A DNA stretch of 64,000 nt from Pictodentalium vernedei (lineage: Eukaryota > Mollusca > Scaphopoda > Dentaliida > Dentaliidae), in NCBI GenBank assembly GCA_031216915.1, contig CM062296.1, forward strand, positions 145,308,344 to 145,372,343, in the 5' to 3' direction. The notes beneath the pieces were generated by a model, which made no database searches, had not been told where the DNA came from, and was given only the letters and a program-made list of their open reading frames with translations. The translations under genes were made by a program, and so were the position numbers. Below are positions 55,125-64,000 of the stretch, one piece after another; the stretch's first letter is position 1, and every line of letters begins with the position of its first letter.

Positions 55125-55687
55125 TTAACCCTTTGAGACTGTAATTATCCTGACGTTCAAACGTCACTGGGAATTCAGTTTCTTCAACGTGTTTCAAAAT
55201 GTGACGTCAAATGTCGGAAAGTACAAATAACAAGATAGTTTTCACATTAGTGATTAACTGGTTGAGGGCTAGATTATTTTTGGTGGTCTGAATTTGTTTT
55301 TCGAAACTTGTTTTTTTTTACAAATTATTGGAGAGTGCCCACAGGCACTCTCCAATAATTTGTAATAAAACAAATTTATATAAACAAATATTATTTGTGT
55401 TTGACTGAATATGAAATTTAAGCAAGGAAAGTGTTGGATTTTGCTTTGGTATCCTCGTTTTTTGAAAGTCCAGATAATGGCTTCTAGCACTCAACCAGTT
55501 AAGAAGTCTTGACAGCAGGATTATATTAGTATTTTAAGCTGCGATAACATTTGGCTCAATGGTAGTCACTGAGCACTATTCGGGAGAAAATAGGAATTGA
55601 GGTTAAAACTTTAAAAAAATCGAAAAAGTATCAACGCGCTGTTTGATTTCGTACGTGATAAGACGTACAAAAGTATCAAAGGGTTAA
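55125..55687. mobile_element. MITE5, split by a MITE4
   Basis: Ends TTAACCCTTTGAGACTG and TATCAAAGGGTTAA. Without the nested MITE4 about 310 bp remains. The interior differs from MITE1, 2 and 3, so it is a further TTAA family with the same kind of end. ACGTTCAAACGTC is a small internal palindrome. Confidence 0.75.
55254..55502. mobile_element. MITE4, short copy (249 bp)
   Basis: TTAACTGGTTGAGGGCTAG to CTAGCACTCAACCAGTTAA, with hairpin ATTGGAGAGTGC/GCACTCTCCAAT near 55,325. TTAA on both edges. It defines the ends of the longer copy at 34,192. Confidence 0.85.
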
Positions 55688-55761
55688 TGTACAGCAGACT
55701 AATACAGTAACTATAGCAGCCAATAGTAACGCCAAATTGGTGATTATGTGTAGCGTCCAAT

Positions 55762-56013
55762 TTAACCCTTTACCTAACGTAACGGCCAAAACCGGCCAGC
55801 GCTATTCTCAAAAATCGCCAATTAATTTTCACTATTTTTTTCATTTTTTGTCTCAAAAACATAGGTTATGACCCCTCGTTGGAACGAGCTCGTCGAGCTC
55901 GTTCCAACGAGGGGTCATAACCTATGTTTTTGAGACAAAAAATGAAAAAAATTAGTTATTCAAGAATTATTTTTGCAAGTGTCGTCTGCTTTTCATGTTA
56001 GGCAAAGGGTTAA
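55762..56013 (+). mobile_element. MITE1 copy, near-consensus
   Basis: TTAACCCTTTACCTAACG to TTAGGCAAAGGGTTAA; 252 bp with an essentially perfect palindrome from 55,846 to 55,950. Confidence 0.93.
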
Positions 56014-57770
56014 CTTGATGAAGTCATAAGCGCAGAGGCTCCGGGAGCTCTTCAGGGCATGGGGCAGACCCCGGCAGAAAAGGACATGTACAAGTACTAT
56101 AATATTGCCGCCGTGGACTGGTCACTTTCCACCGGTGGTCAATTTTTCCACGGACGAAATAATATTAAATTCCAAACACTAATTATAGGAATAATCATAA
56201 AAAATTTAATTGAAATTTTGCTGATGATGATTTTTATTACCCGGTGATCGCATGCCCAGACAACACTAACTACGCCGGGAGTACGATCAGTCCACGGCGA
56301 CAGTACTGTACCAGCCCCAGAATGACATGCCTCGAGGGTTGAAAGCTCGAGATGGGGGGGGGGGGGGGGGGCTCTGGGAGTCTTGTCTCCTTACGAAAGA
56401 TGGAAAATATTTGAATTTTGAAAGCCAGAAGGAATTTGGACTGTACTTCGAGACTAAATCACTGAAAAAATTGGGTGGCGATCCTGGGAAGGGTGTTGCC
56501 TGCTCCTCCTCGCCCCCCCCCCCCCCCCCCTGGTTAGAAGGCAGGGAGAACCAGAGCGATTGTCCAGTTTTCGATCAAATTATCCGACTTTTCCAAACAA
56601 CTGACAAAATTTCCGAAATTCTGACTCGAATCTGTGTCCGGACCGGTTCTGCAAATCCATCAATCCGCTTCCCTTACAAAAAGGCTGCAGCACACGGACT
56701 GAAGACCGACTTCTATTCAGCCAATACCTACTCCTTCCAACTGACTGGCAGTCAGCAGTTGGAAGGAATAGGTAGTTACTGAATAGCTGTAAGTCCATTG
56801 TCCTTCTGTAGCCTGGCCAGTGTAAGAGAAAACTCACCGACGAACCTAGCGAGGTGTATTTTTCTTGTGGATAAAATGACTATATTTAAGCCAGTTGGCC
56901 CCAGACTCCATTACAGAAAAAAATCCTCGGGGGAGGCCCTTTAGACCCCCAACCATCGAGAGGATGATACCCTCTCTCAACACGGGCCTGCGATCCTCGG
57001 CACATGCCAACGGCATGTCGTGCTGGGATCCCAATCCCAGTTAGAAATCTATCTGATAACACCACCCCCTCCCATTGAATACCCTCTTGATACCTCCCTG
57101 TGTGTATATTCTGGGCATGAACCGAAGATAGACTTAGGGAACTCGTTGGTCGCGTTGGGCTCTGTAGATCTATAGAAGGTCCACAAAGTCGTGTGACAGA
57201 GTTATGAACTGCAGAGGGTTCATGATCACTAGCTATAATTATTAAATTGAGCGGTTAATGTATAGTTTACAAGAGCTACGCCTGGCGTTGTATAATAAGT
57301 CGAAAAAGGCACATAACTCTTGTAAAATTCATCGGACGAAGCTCCAATTCTAACTCAACCTGTATTTTGATATTACTGAGGGACAAACCCAGTTTGGTCC
57401 TGGTATATAAATCCAATCTCAAGTTATCAGCCGGAAACGAACAAGTTTACGGACAAACGGATGGGCGGACGAACAGACCAATCACATAATGCATCCCGTT
57501 TTTTTTAAAACAGGTGTATAAAAATCGAAGAGTTGACGAAGTCATTCCTTGATGAAGGAGGTAGAATATTTTTTCATTCGGAACTCGAGTTATCACAGTC
57601 GGGACAAATCGGGTTTACACCCCATCTTCCCTTCTCGCTCCCCCACAATCGGATGTCCTCGTGATGCCACTGGCTATGCGCTTTGAGTTGGCTATAGTAA
57701 CAGGTTCGTATTAGGTTCACCGAAAGCGCTCAACAACCACAATGTCACTTCATTCTCCTGGTGGTGTAGA
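56014..57770. other. Mixed non-coding region with hairpin and G/C runs
   Basis: Holds a G run (56,354-56,371), a C run (56,513-56,530), a hairpin at 56,714-56,784 (CCTTCCAACTGACTG and complement), and a stretch with ACGGACAAACGGATGGGCGG near 57,450 that looks like a dispersed-repeat end. No gene supported. Confidence 0.5.
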
Positions 57771-58214
57771 AAGAAGGTTTCAGAGTCAAATAAACTATCT
57801 TTCTCCCACTCCATTAAACAAAAGTTTGGCTTTGAAAACTATCTCAAAACGAAAATGGACCATCGAATTAAACAGTCTTTCACTCGTCTAAGGATCAGTG
57901 CTCACTTACTCAGTGTTGAGTCGGGGCGTTATAAACGACCTCCCATTCCATATGACCAGCGATTTTGTACGGCCTGCCCCGACAAAGTGGAAAGTGAAAT
58001 GCACTTTTTCCTTTATTGCCCCCTGTATGAAGAAGAACGTCGTTCCCTAGCCCGACAGTTACAAACGATTGTCGCCGACGGATGTGACTTAAGGGATGAG
58101 AAAACCTTCACAAGATTACTGGAAACATTTGACAACGACTTATCGCCACCTATTATACAATTCGCGCATTCAGCCTACCAACGCCGGCTGGATCTTCAAG
58201 GAACGATCTCATAA
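57771..58214 (+). pseudogene. LINE ORF2 C-terminal remnant
   Basis: An open frame of about 147 codons follows a TAG at 57,768-57,770. It reads SFTRLRISAHLLSVESGRY, then a Cys/His cluster, CTAC...HFFLYC (CxxC...Hx4C), then CPLYEEERR. This arrangement is common at the C-terminus of several non-LTR retrotransposon polyproteins, after the RT. No RT motifs precede it, so the protein is a fragment. The first ATG is at 57,855. Confidence 0.7.
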
Positions 58215-58772
58215 ACCTGTATCTCTGTGCGGTGTCAATGGTTGTAGAACGACTGGGTCGATATTAGTATATGTCTGTTTGTTTCTCTTCATATATTTAT
58301 TTGTTGTTTCAAGCCGTCTCTTATTGAATCCCCCCCCCCAAAAAAAATCTATTTTACTATGTGCCATTTTCACAAATTTCTTTAAACCATTTTGTGTGCC
58401 GATGTGTATGCGGGTGTGTGTGTGTAAGTGTGTAAGTGTGTGTGTGGGGGTGTAGGGGTGTGTGCGTGTGTGTGTGTATGGGGGGGGTGTTTGTCTGTGT
58501 GTGTGCGTGGGGGGGGGGGGGGGCATGAACCCATGTTCGTGAACCTACACCTGTCAATTCGTTGAACGACTGAAATGTGAGTATGTGTTTATGTATGAAA
58601 GGGTGGATGTACACGAGTGTGGTTCTTCATATATATTCGTATATGGATGCTATCTCCTGTCCGTTAATCATGTCTGGTATTATTTGTCTATTATCATTTT
58701 GTGAGCTTTATGTCATTGTTATGTACCATTGTATGGAACTTACAACAATAAAGTTATTATTATTATTATTAT
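57771..58772 (+). mobile_element. 5'-truncated fragment of a second LINE family
   Basis: Only the C-terminal coding end and 3' region remain. The 3' region has a GT/GGGTGT microsatellite (58,410-58,525) and ends ACAACAATAAAGTTATTATT with TTA repeats (58,750-58,772), a plausible LINE tail. It is unrelated to the LINE at 2,624 by protein sequence. The left boundary is uncertain. Confidence 0.7.
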
Positions 58773-59322
58773 TCTCCTCCTGCTTCGCGCTCGTAACCAA
58801 ATACGGCTTTATGATATCCGAAGGATAAATTTCAGACATTTTTTCAAAGCTGTCTATTCATATTCCTCGTAGATATTGGTGAAGCAATTTCGATTTTGGA
58901 TCGGGTTAATTGCCTAGACGAAGACGGATTAATTATATCAGATGGCAATGTATGCAGATACTTAGTAAAGCTTGGGTTCAGGAGAACTTAAAATCAACAG
59001 TGCGCATGTTTGCGTCTGAAAATAAAATGTTTTATTTAACTTTGTCGATCACGCAGCTTCCATGTTCGCGTATCAATACTGACCGGACATCTCAGTTTAT
59101 TTACAATTTTCTGTAGAGTGTAGAAACCATGGTGGACAAGCCATAAGTGTAGCGGGGTGTCGAGAGGTGAGCTGGACGGGGTGTCGTTACTAAGCAGGGC
59201 TTATATTTCATCTAAATTTGGGAGAATCCACTTGAATTCTCGCGAAAATGGCTGCGAGAGTCCATACTGGCTATGTGTGTCCCAGGATCCCATGAGGCCA
59301 CCATGATATACCGATAACATAT
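58773..59322. other. No recognisable feature
   Basis: Non-coding by inspection. Confidence 0.45.
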
Positions 59323-59346
59323 GTTAACCCTTTACCCAACACAGCG
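59323..59346 (+). mobile_element. Solitary MITE left end
   Basis: TTAACCCTTTACCCAACACA then GCGC, with no matching right end. It sits directly before the minisatellite-bearing repeat. Confidence 0.45.
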
Positions 59347-59399
59347 CTTTAATGTTTAGCTTAACTTCACAAAGTCAAGATAAGCTATTGCCATCACGC

Positions 59400-60485
59400 G
59401 TGCGGAAGTCTGTTAGTCTGTTAGTCTGTGAGTCTGCTCACATTTTCCTTTAGCACAGGCTACACCCCGTAGTTCTTTTCCGATCGTCACGAAATTTCAT
59501 ATGCAGGTTTGAGGTCATGTCTAGAGAACATCCCCTTTTGGTCGTGATCGGTCAACCGTGATGGCTGCCCGAGCCCCAAACCCGAAAACCTTTAGCACAG
59601 TCTACAGGTCGTGTTTATGAAGGGATTTCATTGTAACGTGGTAGAATGTCTCTGTATAACGTATAAACGAGAACGTCCCCTTTTGGTCATGATCTATCAA
59701 CCATGACGGCTGCCCATGCCCGAAACCCAAAAACGTTTTGCACAGTCTACAGGTCATATTTATGGAGGGATTTCATTGTAACTTGGTAGGGTGATTCCAT
59801 ATAATGTCTAGATGAGAACGTCCCATTTTGGTAGCGATCATTCAACCGTAATGGCTTCCCGAGCTCAAAACCCGAAAACCTTTAGCATAGACTACTGGTC
59901 GTATTTATGAAGGAATTTCATTGTTACTTTGTAGGATGACTCCATATAATGTCTAGATGAGAACGTCCCCTTTTGGTCGCGATTGGTCGACTGTGACGGC
60001 TACAGGGACACGAAGCCCGAAAACCTTTAGCACAGTTTGCAGGTCGTATTTATGAAGGGATTCCATAGTAACTTGGTAGGATGATTCCAGATAATGTCTA
60101 AATGAGAACGTCCCCTTTTGGTAGTGATCATTCAACCGTGACGACTGCCCGAGCCCCAAACCCGAAAACCTATTTAGCATAGACTGCAGGTCGTATTTAT
60201 GAAGGGATTTCACTGTATCTTGATATGATGACTCAGTATAATGTCTAGATGAGGACGTCCCCTTTTGGTTGCGATCGATCAACCGTGATGGCTACACAGG
60301 CCCAAAGCCCGAAAACCGTTAGCACAGTCTACAGGTCGTATTTATGAAGGGATTTCATTGTAACTTGATAGGATGACTCGTTTTGGAATAATTTCACTGT
60401 AACTTGGTAACTTTGGTTGACATACATTAACTGTGAGGGCCACATTAACCTACCCCTCAATTCTTTAGTACAGTCTACACCTCAA
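59400..60485. repeat. About 146-bp minisatellite
   Basis: Starts after AGTCTGTTAGTCTGTTAG. The marker AGCACAGTCTACAGGTCGTA recurs with variation near 59,451, 59,591, 59,736, 59,880, 60,026, 60,173, 60,319 and 60,464, spacing 140-147 bp. Units contain GAGAACGTCCCCTTTTGGTC. The last complete unit is disturbed at 60,375-60,430, and that segment appears inverted at 63,719-63,805. Confidence 0.92.
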
Positions 60486-60821
60486 ATTATTTTTTATTGA
60501 AAACTTCACATACAGGAAACAGAAATTAACATATTCTCAATTATCACAATTCTTGTCGTATTTCATAATCCTTTCAAAACATTGAACATTATCCTTTTCA
60601 TCAAACACAACACACGGTCAAGTTAAGCTACATTGACACTTTCATTAACATAAACTGAATTAGTTATTTAAAAAAAAATAAACAATATTTACAAATAAAA
60701 CCTTACAAATATGGATGTCATTGGAATCGGCTCATTGAGACGGTTCTAATGGCAGCCACCATTTGTACAATTTTATCGACAAAATGTCAGGATATTTCCG
60801 GTCACGTTAGCCTTGTATTGG

Positions 60822-61070
60822 CTAACTCTTTACCCAACGTAACGAAAATAGAACAGCGCTATTCACAAAAACCGCCAATTAATTCTCATTATTGTTTTCA
60901 TTTTTTGTCTCAAAAACATAGGTTATAACCCCTCTTTGGAACGAGCTTGTCGAGCTCGTTCCAATGAGGGATGATAACCTATGTTTTTGAGACAAAAAAT
61001 GAAAAATATTAGTTATTCAAGGATTTTGTTTGCAAGTGCCGTCTGCTTTTCATGTTAGGTAAGGGGTTAA
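60822..61070 (+). mobile_element. MITE1 copy with decayed left end
   Basis: CTAACTCTTTACCCAACG to GTTAGGTAAGGGGTTAA. The palindrome arms differ (CCTCTTTGGAACG versus CGTTCCAATGAGGGA). Confidence 0.87.
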
Positions 61071-61387
61071 ATTGACTTAACAGTGGTGCAGCGAGAATCT
61101 ACATGGACTCTGTCTGGTTTTGTTGCCCAAAACTTTGCCTCGTCAAAATTTAAGCCCTGCTAAATGTTCTGGCTGTCAACTATTTGTGATTTTTATCGCT
61201 GTTAAAATGAAATCAAATGGAGGCCAATACAGGGTTTGATGTTCTTGGTAACTGTGACAAAACTTGGTGTTCTTGTGTAACCATTTTATGGACAGTGACG
61301 GTCTAAACCTCAAGTTGCATGTGATGCAGAATATTCGATACTGTGTCAGATTGAAGGAACATTAAAGTTAACACCTCAAGTTTATTA
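61071..61387. other. No recognisable feature
   Basis: No repeat or coding signal noted. Confidence 0.45.
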
Positions 61388-61645
61388 TCTATTTATTTAT
61401 TGGGGTTTAACGACACTTTCGACAGCCAGGGCCAACTCGCGTCGGACAGATTTACGGGTGGAGGAAGCAGGAGTACCCGGAGAGAACCACCGAACAACGG
61501 CGAGCAACTGTCAGGCTCCCCAACATACTAACGCCTCACAAGTAGGTGTCTTGCCCAAGGACACAACGCGGTGGGATTCGAACAGAGGACCTCTCGGCTT
61601 GCAGCCTGCACCTCTCTCTACCTACTGAGCCACAGCGCACCCACC
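61388..61645 (-). mobile_element. tRNA-headed SINE with internal deletion
   Basis: Minus strand: head GGCTCAGTAGGTAGAG, B box GTTCGAATCCC, then GTGTCCTTGGGCAAGAC joined early to the 3' half of the body. The CGTACTGCACGTCGATGG block is missing. Its tail keeps the uninterrupted GTTTAACGACACTTTCGAC segment. Confidence 0.82.
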
Positions 61646-61964
61646 TAATGTTTATGAGAGTGGCACACTGACACCCCCTTAACGACCACCCCAACCTGTC
61701 AACCTGTAAATTAAATCTTACTATATTAATTCAGGACTTCCGCACTTGAGTAAAGAATCAAGTCAAATCCGATATCTTGTCTGTGTAATTTCAATGGTTT
61801 TTGTTATTCAATGAGCACAAACTGAGAAATTCAAGGGTTTTAAGATTATGCGAGGGCAAAAATCAGTAGAGCTCGCCCCAAGAGCTACACATAGTTTAAG
61901 GCATTAATTTGGAAGTGTTAATTTACACTGAATATGTCCTATTTGAATGTCATATCACTGATTT

Positions 61965-62200
61965 ATTTATTTATTGATTGATTGATTTATTTATTTGTAA
62001 CTGGAATACACGGAAAAAACCACCAAGCCGCGACCAGTAACAGTCCAACTCTCCAACTTTAGCTAAGCCAACGCAAGCAGATTTTACATGGGTTAAAGTC
62101 TTGTATACCGTCGTTGTTGAGTATGCCTTAATCCACTGCACCACCATGTTCCCGTTTAGATACTGTGATTAAGTGTTTTGCCCAAGGCGGACGTACCCAG
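61965..62200 (-). mobile_element. Old SINE fragment
   Basis: TTTATTTATTTATTGATTGA at the left, ACTGGAATACACGGAAAAAA, and TTAAGTGTTTTGCCCAAGG at the right are diverged body words on the minus strand. No head recognisable. Confidence 0.6.
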
Positions 62201-62480
62201 AAAGTAAAGAAATATCTATAGCAAAATGATCCAAGAAATATCTGGGTTTCAGTTCACAAACCAGTTTTCGGAATTTAAGGCATGGATGTTAATATGTTTC
62301 AGGAGCGGGGTAGGGGCGAGTCCCTATCCCCCTGACTACATCGCTGGCACCACATCGAGTCCGTTTTACACAATGTGTACTCGTTGTGAACCGAGGAGAG
62401 TCGCGAAGATGACCGACGTTTTTGTGGTGGGGGGGGGGGGGGGGGGGGTAAACCAGATTTGTCCCAACTGTGATGGCTCA

Positions 62481-62577
62481 AATCCCGACTAACTAATATG
62501 CCAAGTACATCATCAAGGCATGCCTTCGTTGAAGGCATGCCTTGATGATGTAGTTGGTATATTAGTCAGTCGGGATT
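62481..62577. repeat. 97-bp hairpin
   Basis: AATCCCGACTAACTAATATG...ATCATCAAGGCATGCCTTC pairs with GAAGGCATGCCTTGATGATG...GTCGGGATT, with few mismatches and a loop of about 3 bases. A worn relative lies near 40,225-40,310. Confidence 0.85.
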
Positions 62578-62731
62578 ATAGTTATTTATTTATTAAGGTT
62601 TAACGACACTTTAACAGCCAAGGTCATATCGTTGAAGGCATGCCTTGATGATGTAGTTGGTATATTAGTCAGTCGGGATTATAGTTATTTATTTATTAAG
62701 GTTTAACGACACTTTAACAGCCAAGGTCATA
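62526..62731 (+). repeat. 103-bp tandem duplication
   Basis: Two identical-looking copies (62,526-62,628 and 62,629-62,731), each holding the right arm of the hairpin and the start of the SINE tail. It arose after the SINE inserted beside the hairpin. Confidence 0.9.
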
Positions 62732-63022
62732 TCGTGTCGGTGACCTTTTTACGGGTGGGGGAAGCCGGAGTACACGGAGAGAACCACCGAGCAACGACGA
62801 GCAGCTGCCAGCTCCCCAACATCGTAACTCCGCACTGCAGCACAGGTAGGGTTAGATTAGTTGAAGACAGGCGCACCATCGACGTGCAGTACGCCTTAGG
62901 ACACAACGCAGGAGTCCGAATCGATCGCTCAAACTTTCGCCCATCCAAGGACTAACCGGGCTCGACGTTGCTTAACTTGGGTATGCTGACGAGAACCGGT
63001 TACCGCAACGCCCCCCCCCCCC
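62686..63022 (-). mobile_element. 5S rRNA-headed SINE
   Basis: Minus strand: GCGTTGCGGTAACCGGTTCT (63,010 downwards), CAAGTTAAGCAACGTCGAGC, CCGGTTAGTCCTTGGATGGG, then the shared body and a GTTTAACGACAC-type tail. The GTCCTTGGGCAAGGCACTT block is cut short (GTGTCCTAAGGCG). The plus-strand right edge is a C run. Confidence 0.87.
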
Positions 63023-63111
63023 ACACACTCCCTCCGGGATTATGGTTAAGACTTCTTGGGAATGTATTGGCGAATAAATAAAACATACATATAGTGAGAG
63101 TCGTGGGGGCA

Positions 63112-63311
63112 CGGTGGCGCTGTGTACTGAGGCGTACTGAACGTCTGTGGTGCACCTGCCTTCAACCAGCTTTTGTGGAGTTATTAAGTTGGGGAGTCTG
63201 ACAGTTGCTCGCCGTTGATCGATGTTTCACTCCGGGTACTCCGGTTTCCTCCAACCGTAAAACTGTCCGACACGAGTTAACCATGGCTGTCGAAAGTGTC
63301 GCTAAACCCAA

Positions 63312-63382
<71 letters not shown>

Positions 63383-63387
63383 ATAGA
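63112..63387 (+). mobile_element. SINE lacking its head, with long AATA tail
   Basis: Starts within the body (GGCGCTGTGTACTGAGGCGT) and ends GAAAGTGTCGCTAAACCC followed by about 19 AATA-type units (63,307-63,385). The tail length suggests microsatellite growth. Confidence 0.82.
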
Positions 63388-64000
63388 GAGTAATCGCTTG
63401 ACTGGACTTTTTACGTGAAATAATTCATGAGAGGTGAGGGACGTTGCACAAACACGAGTGCGCGAATGCGCACGAGTGTTTTACAATATAGTCCCTCGCC
63501 TCGAATGAATTATTTCACGTAACCAGTCCAGTCAAGCGATTACTCTGTTTATTACTTTTCATTATTAACGGTAATTATATTATTTTACCCTTTACCTAAC
63601 TTAACGGCCAAAAACGGCCAGCGCTATTCTCAAAAATCGTCAATTAATTTTCATTATTTTTTCATTATTTGTCTCTAAAACATAGGTTATGACCTCTCAT
63701 TGGAACCAGCTCGACGAGTTAATGTATGCCAACCAAAGTTACCAAGTTACAGTGAAATTATTCCAAAACGAGTCATCCTATCAAGTTACAATGAAATCCC
63801 TTCATGTTTTTCATGTTAGGAAAAGGGTTAAAAAAACCCCAAAAAACAACCAATTCTCCATTACACCCACGGCAAACCGTCTTCGTTTGCGCTCACGGAT
63901 ACATGACACAATTGTTGATTGCATAATTCACTTGTGAAGTTATTGTTTTAATCAAACCAGGAAATACCAGTAAATCACACTATGGAAAGTAATAAATAAA
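63388..64000 (+). repeat. Dispersed repeat W, copy 2, with terminal hairpin
   Basis: GAGTAATCGCTTGACTGGAC (63,388) is inverted at 63,526-63,545, giving a 158-bp hairpin whose arms include TACGTGAAATAATTCAT. The sequence from about 63,505 matches 27,190-27,700, including the MITE1 position, and runs off the window. Confidence 0.8.
63584..63831 (+). mobile_element. MITE1 copy with its centre replaced
   Basis: TTTACCCTTTACCTAAC to GTTAGGAAAAGGGTTAA. After GGAACCAGCTCGACGAG the right palindrome arm is absent. Instead, 87 bp (63,719-63,805) are the reverse complement of 60,344-60,430 with one visible difference. Confidence 0.88.

Noticed and set aside
56327-56782. 151-codon plus-strand frame
   Set aside because: Its length depends on translated G and C runs and it ends in a hairpin; nothing protein-like.
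58209-58614. Pro/His/Thr-rich minus-strand frames
   Set aside because: They translate the GT/GGGTGT microsatellite of a LINE 3' region.

Overview
This is animal nuclear DNA, most probably from a marine invertebrate; I cannot name the clade. The evidence is non-LTR retrotransposons, Tc1-like, hAT-like and Helitron-like DNA transposons, TTAA-flanked MITEs, and SINEs with tRNA or 5S rRNA heads sharing one body. I found no host protein-coding exon I could defend, no host tRNA or rRNA gene, and no CRISPR or bacterial-type operon. The window is a nest of mobile elements and satellites.

Layout. Bases 1-16,130 are an 85-bp satellite split by a non-LTR retrotransposon (about 2,624-12,995). Its ORF1 (coiled coil plus RNA-binding region) and ORF2 (endonuclease plus reverse transcriptase, 1,042 codons) are both open. 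Between the ORFs lies a 4.4-kb tandem array of 52-bp and about 356-bp units. The 356-bp unit contains a diverged relative of the TTAA-flanked MITEs found elsewhere in the window. From 16,867 to 22,700 come a SINE, an hAT-like element with a MITE inside, two abutting dead Tc1-like transposons, and a SINE split by a MITE. From 22,950 to 64,000 the pattern repeats: about fifteen copies of one palindromic MITE family (TTAACCCTTTACC...GGTAAAGGGTTAA, called MITE1 here), several related families (MITE2 to MITE5), SINEs with clear target-site duplications, hAT-like elements with 8-bp duplications, one Helitron-like element, a foldback element, many hairpins, two minisatellites, and many G or C homopolymer runs of 10-20 bases.

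How the parts relate. Nesting gives a relative chronology. MITEs sit at TTAA sites inside SINEs, and related SINEs in the same window show the unoccupied site. Two hAT-like copies carry the same MITE2 at the same place, so it was mobilised as cargo. One MITE2 copy at 37,455-38,603 was hit by an hAT-like element and by a MITE1. A Helitron-like element lies at an A/T junction in a SINE tail. The non-autonomous elements have no matching transposase here; the only transposases are two broken Tc1-like genes.

The strongest candidates for something new are the MITE-derived satellite inside a retrotransposon, the tRNA/5S head exchange on one SINE body, and an 87-bp inverted copy of a distant minisatellite that replaces the centre of a MITE1 palindrome.
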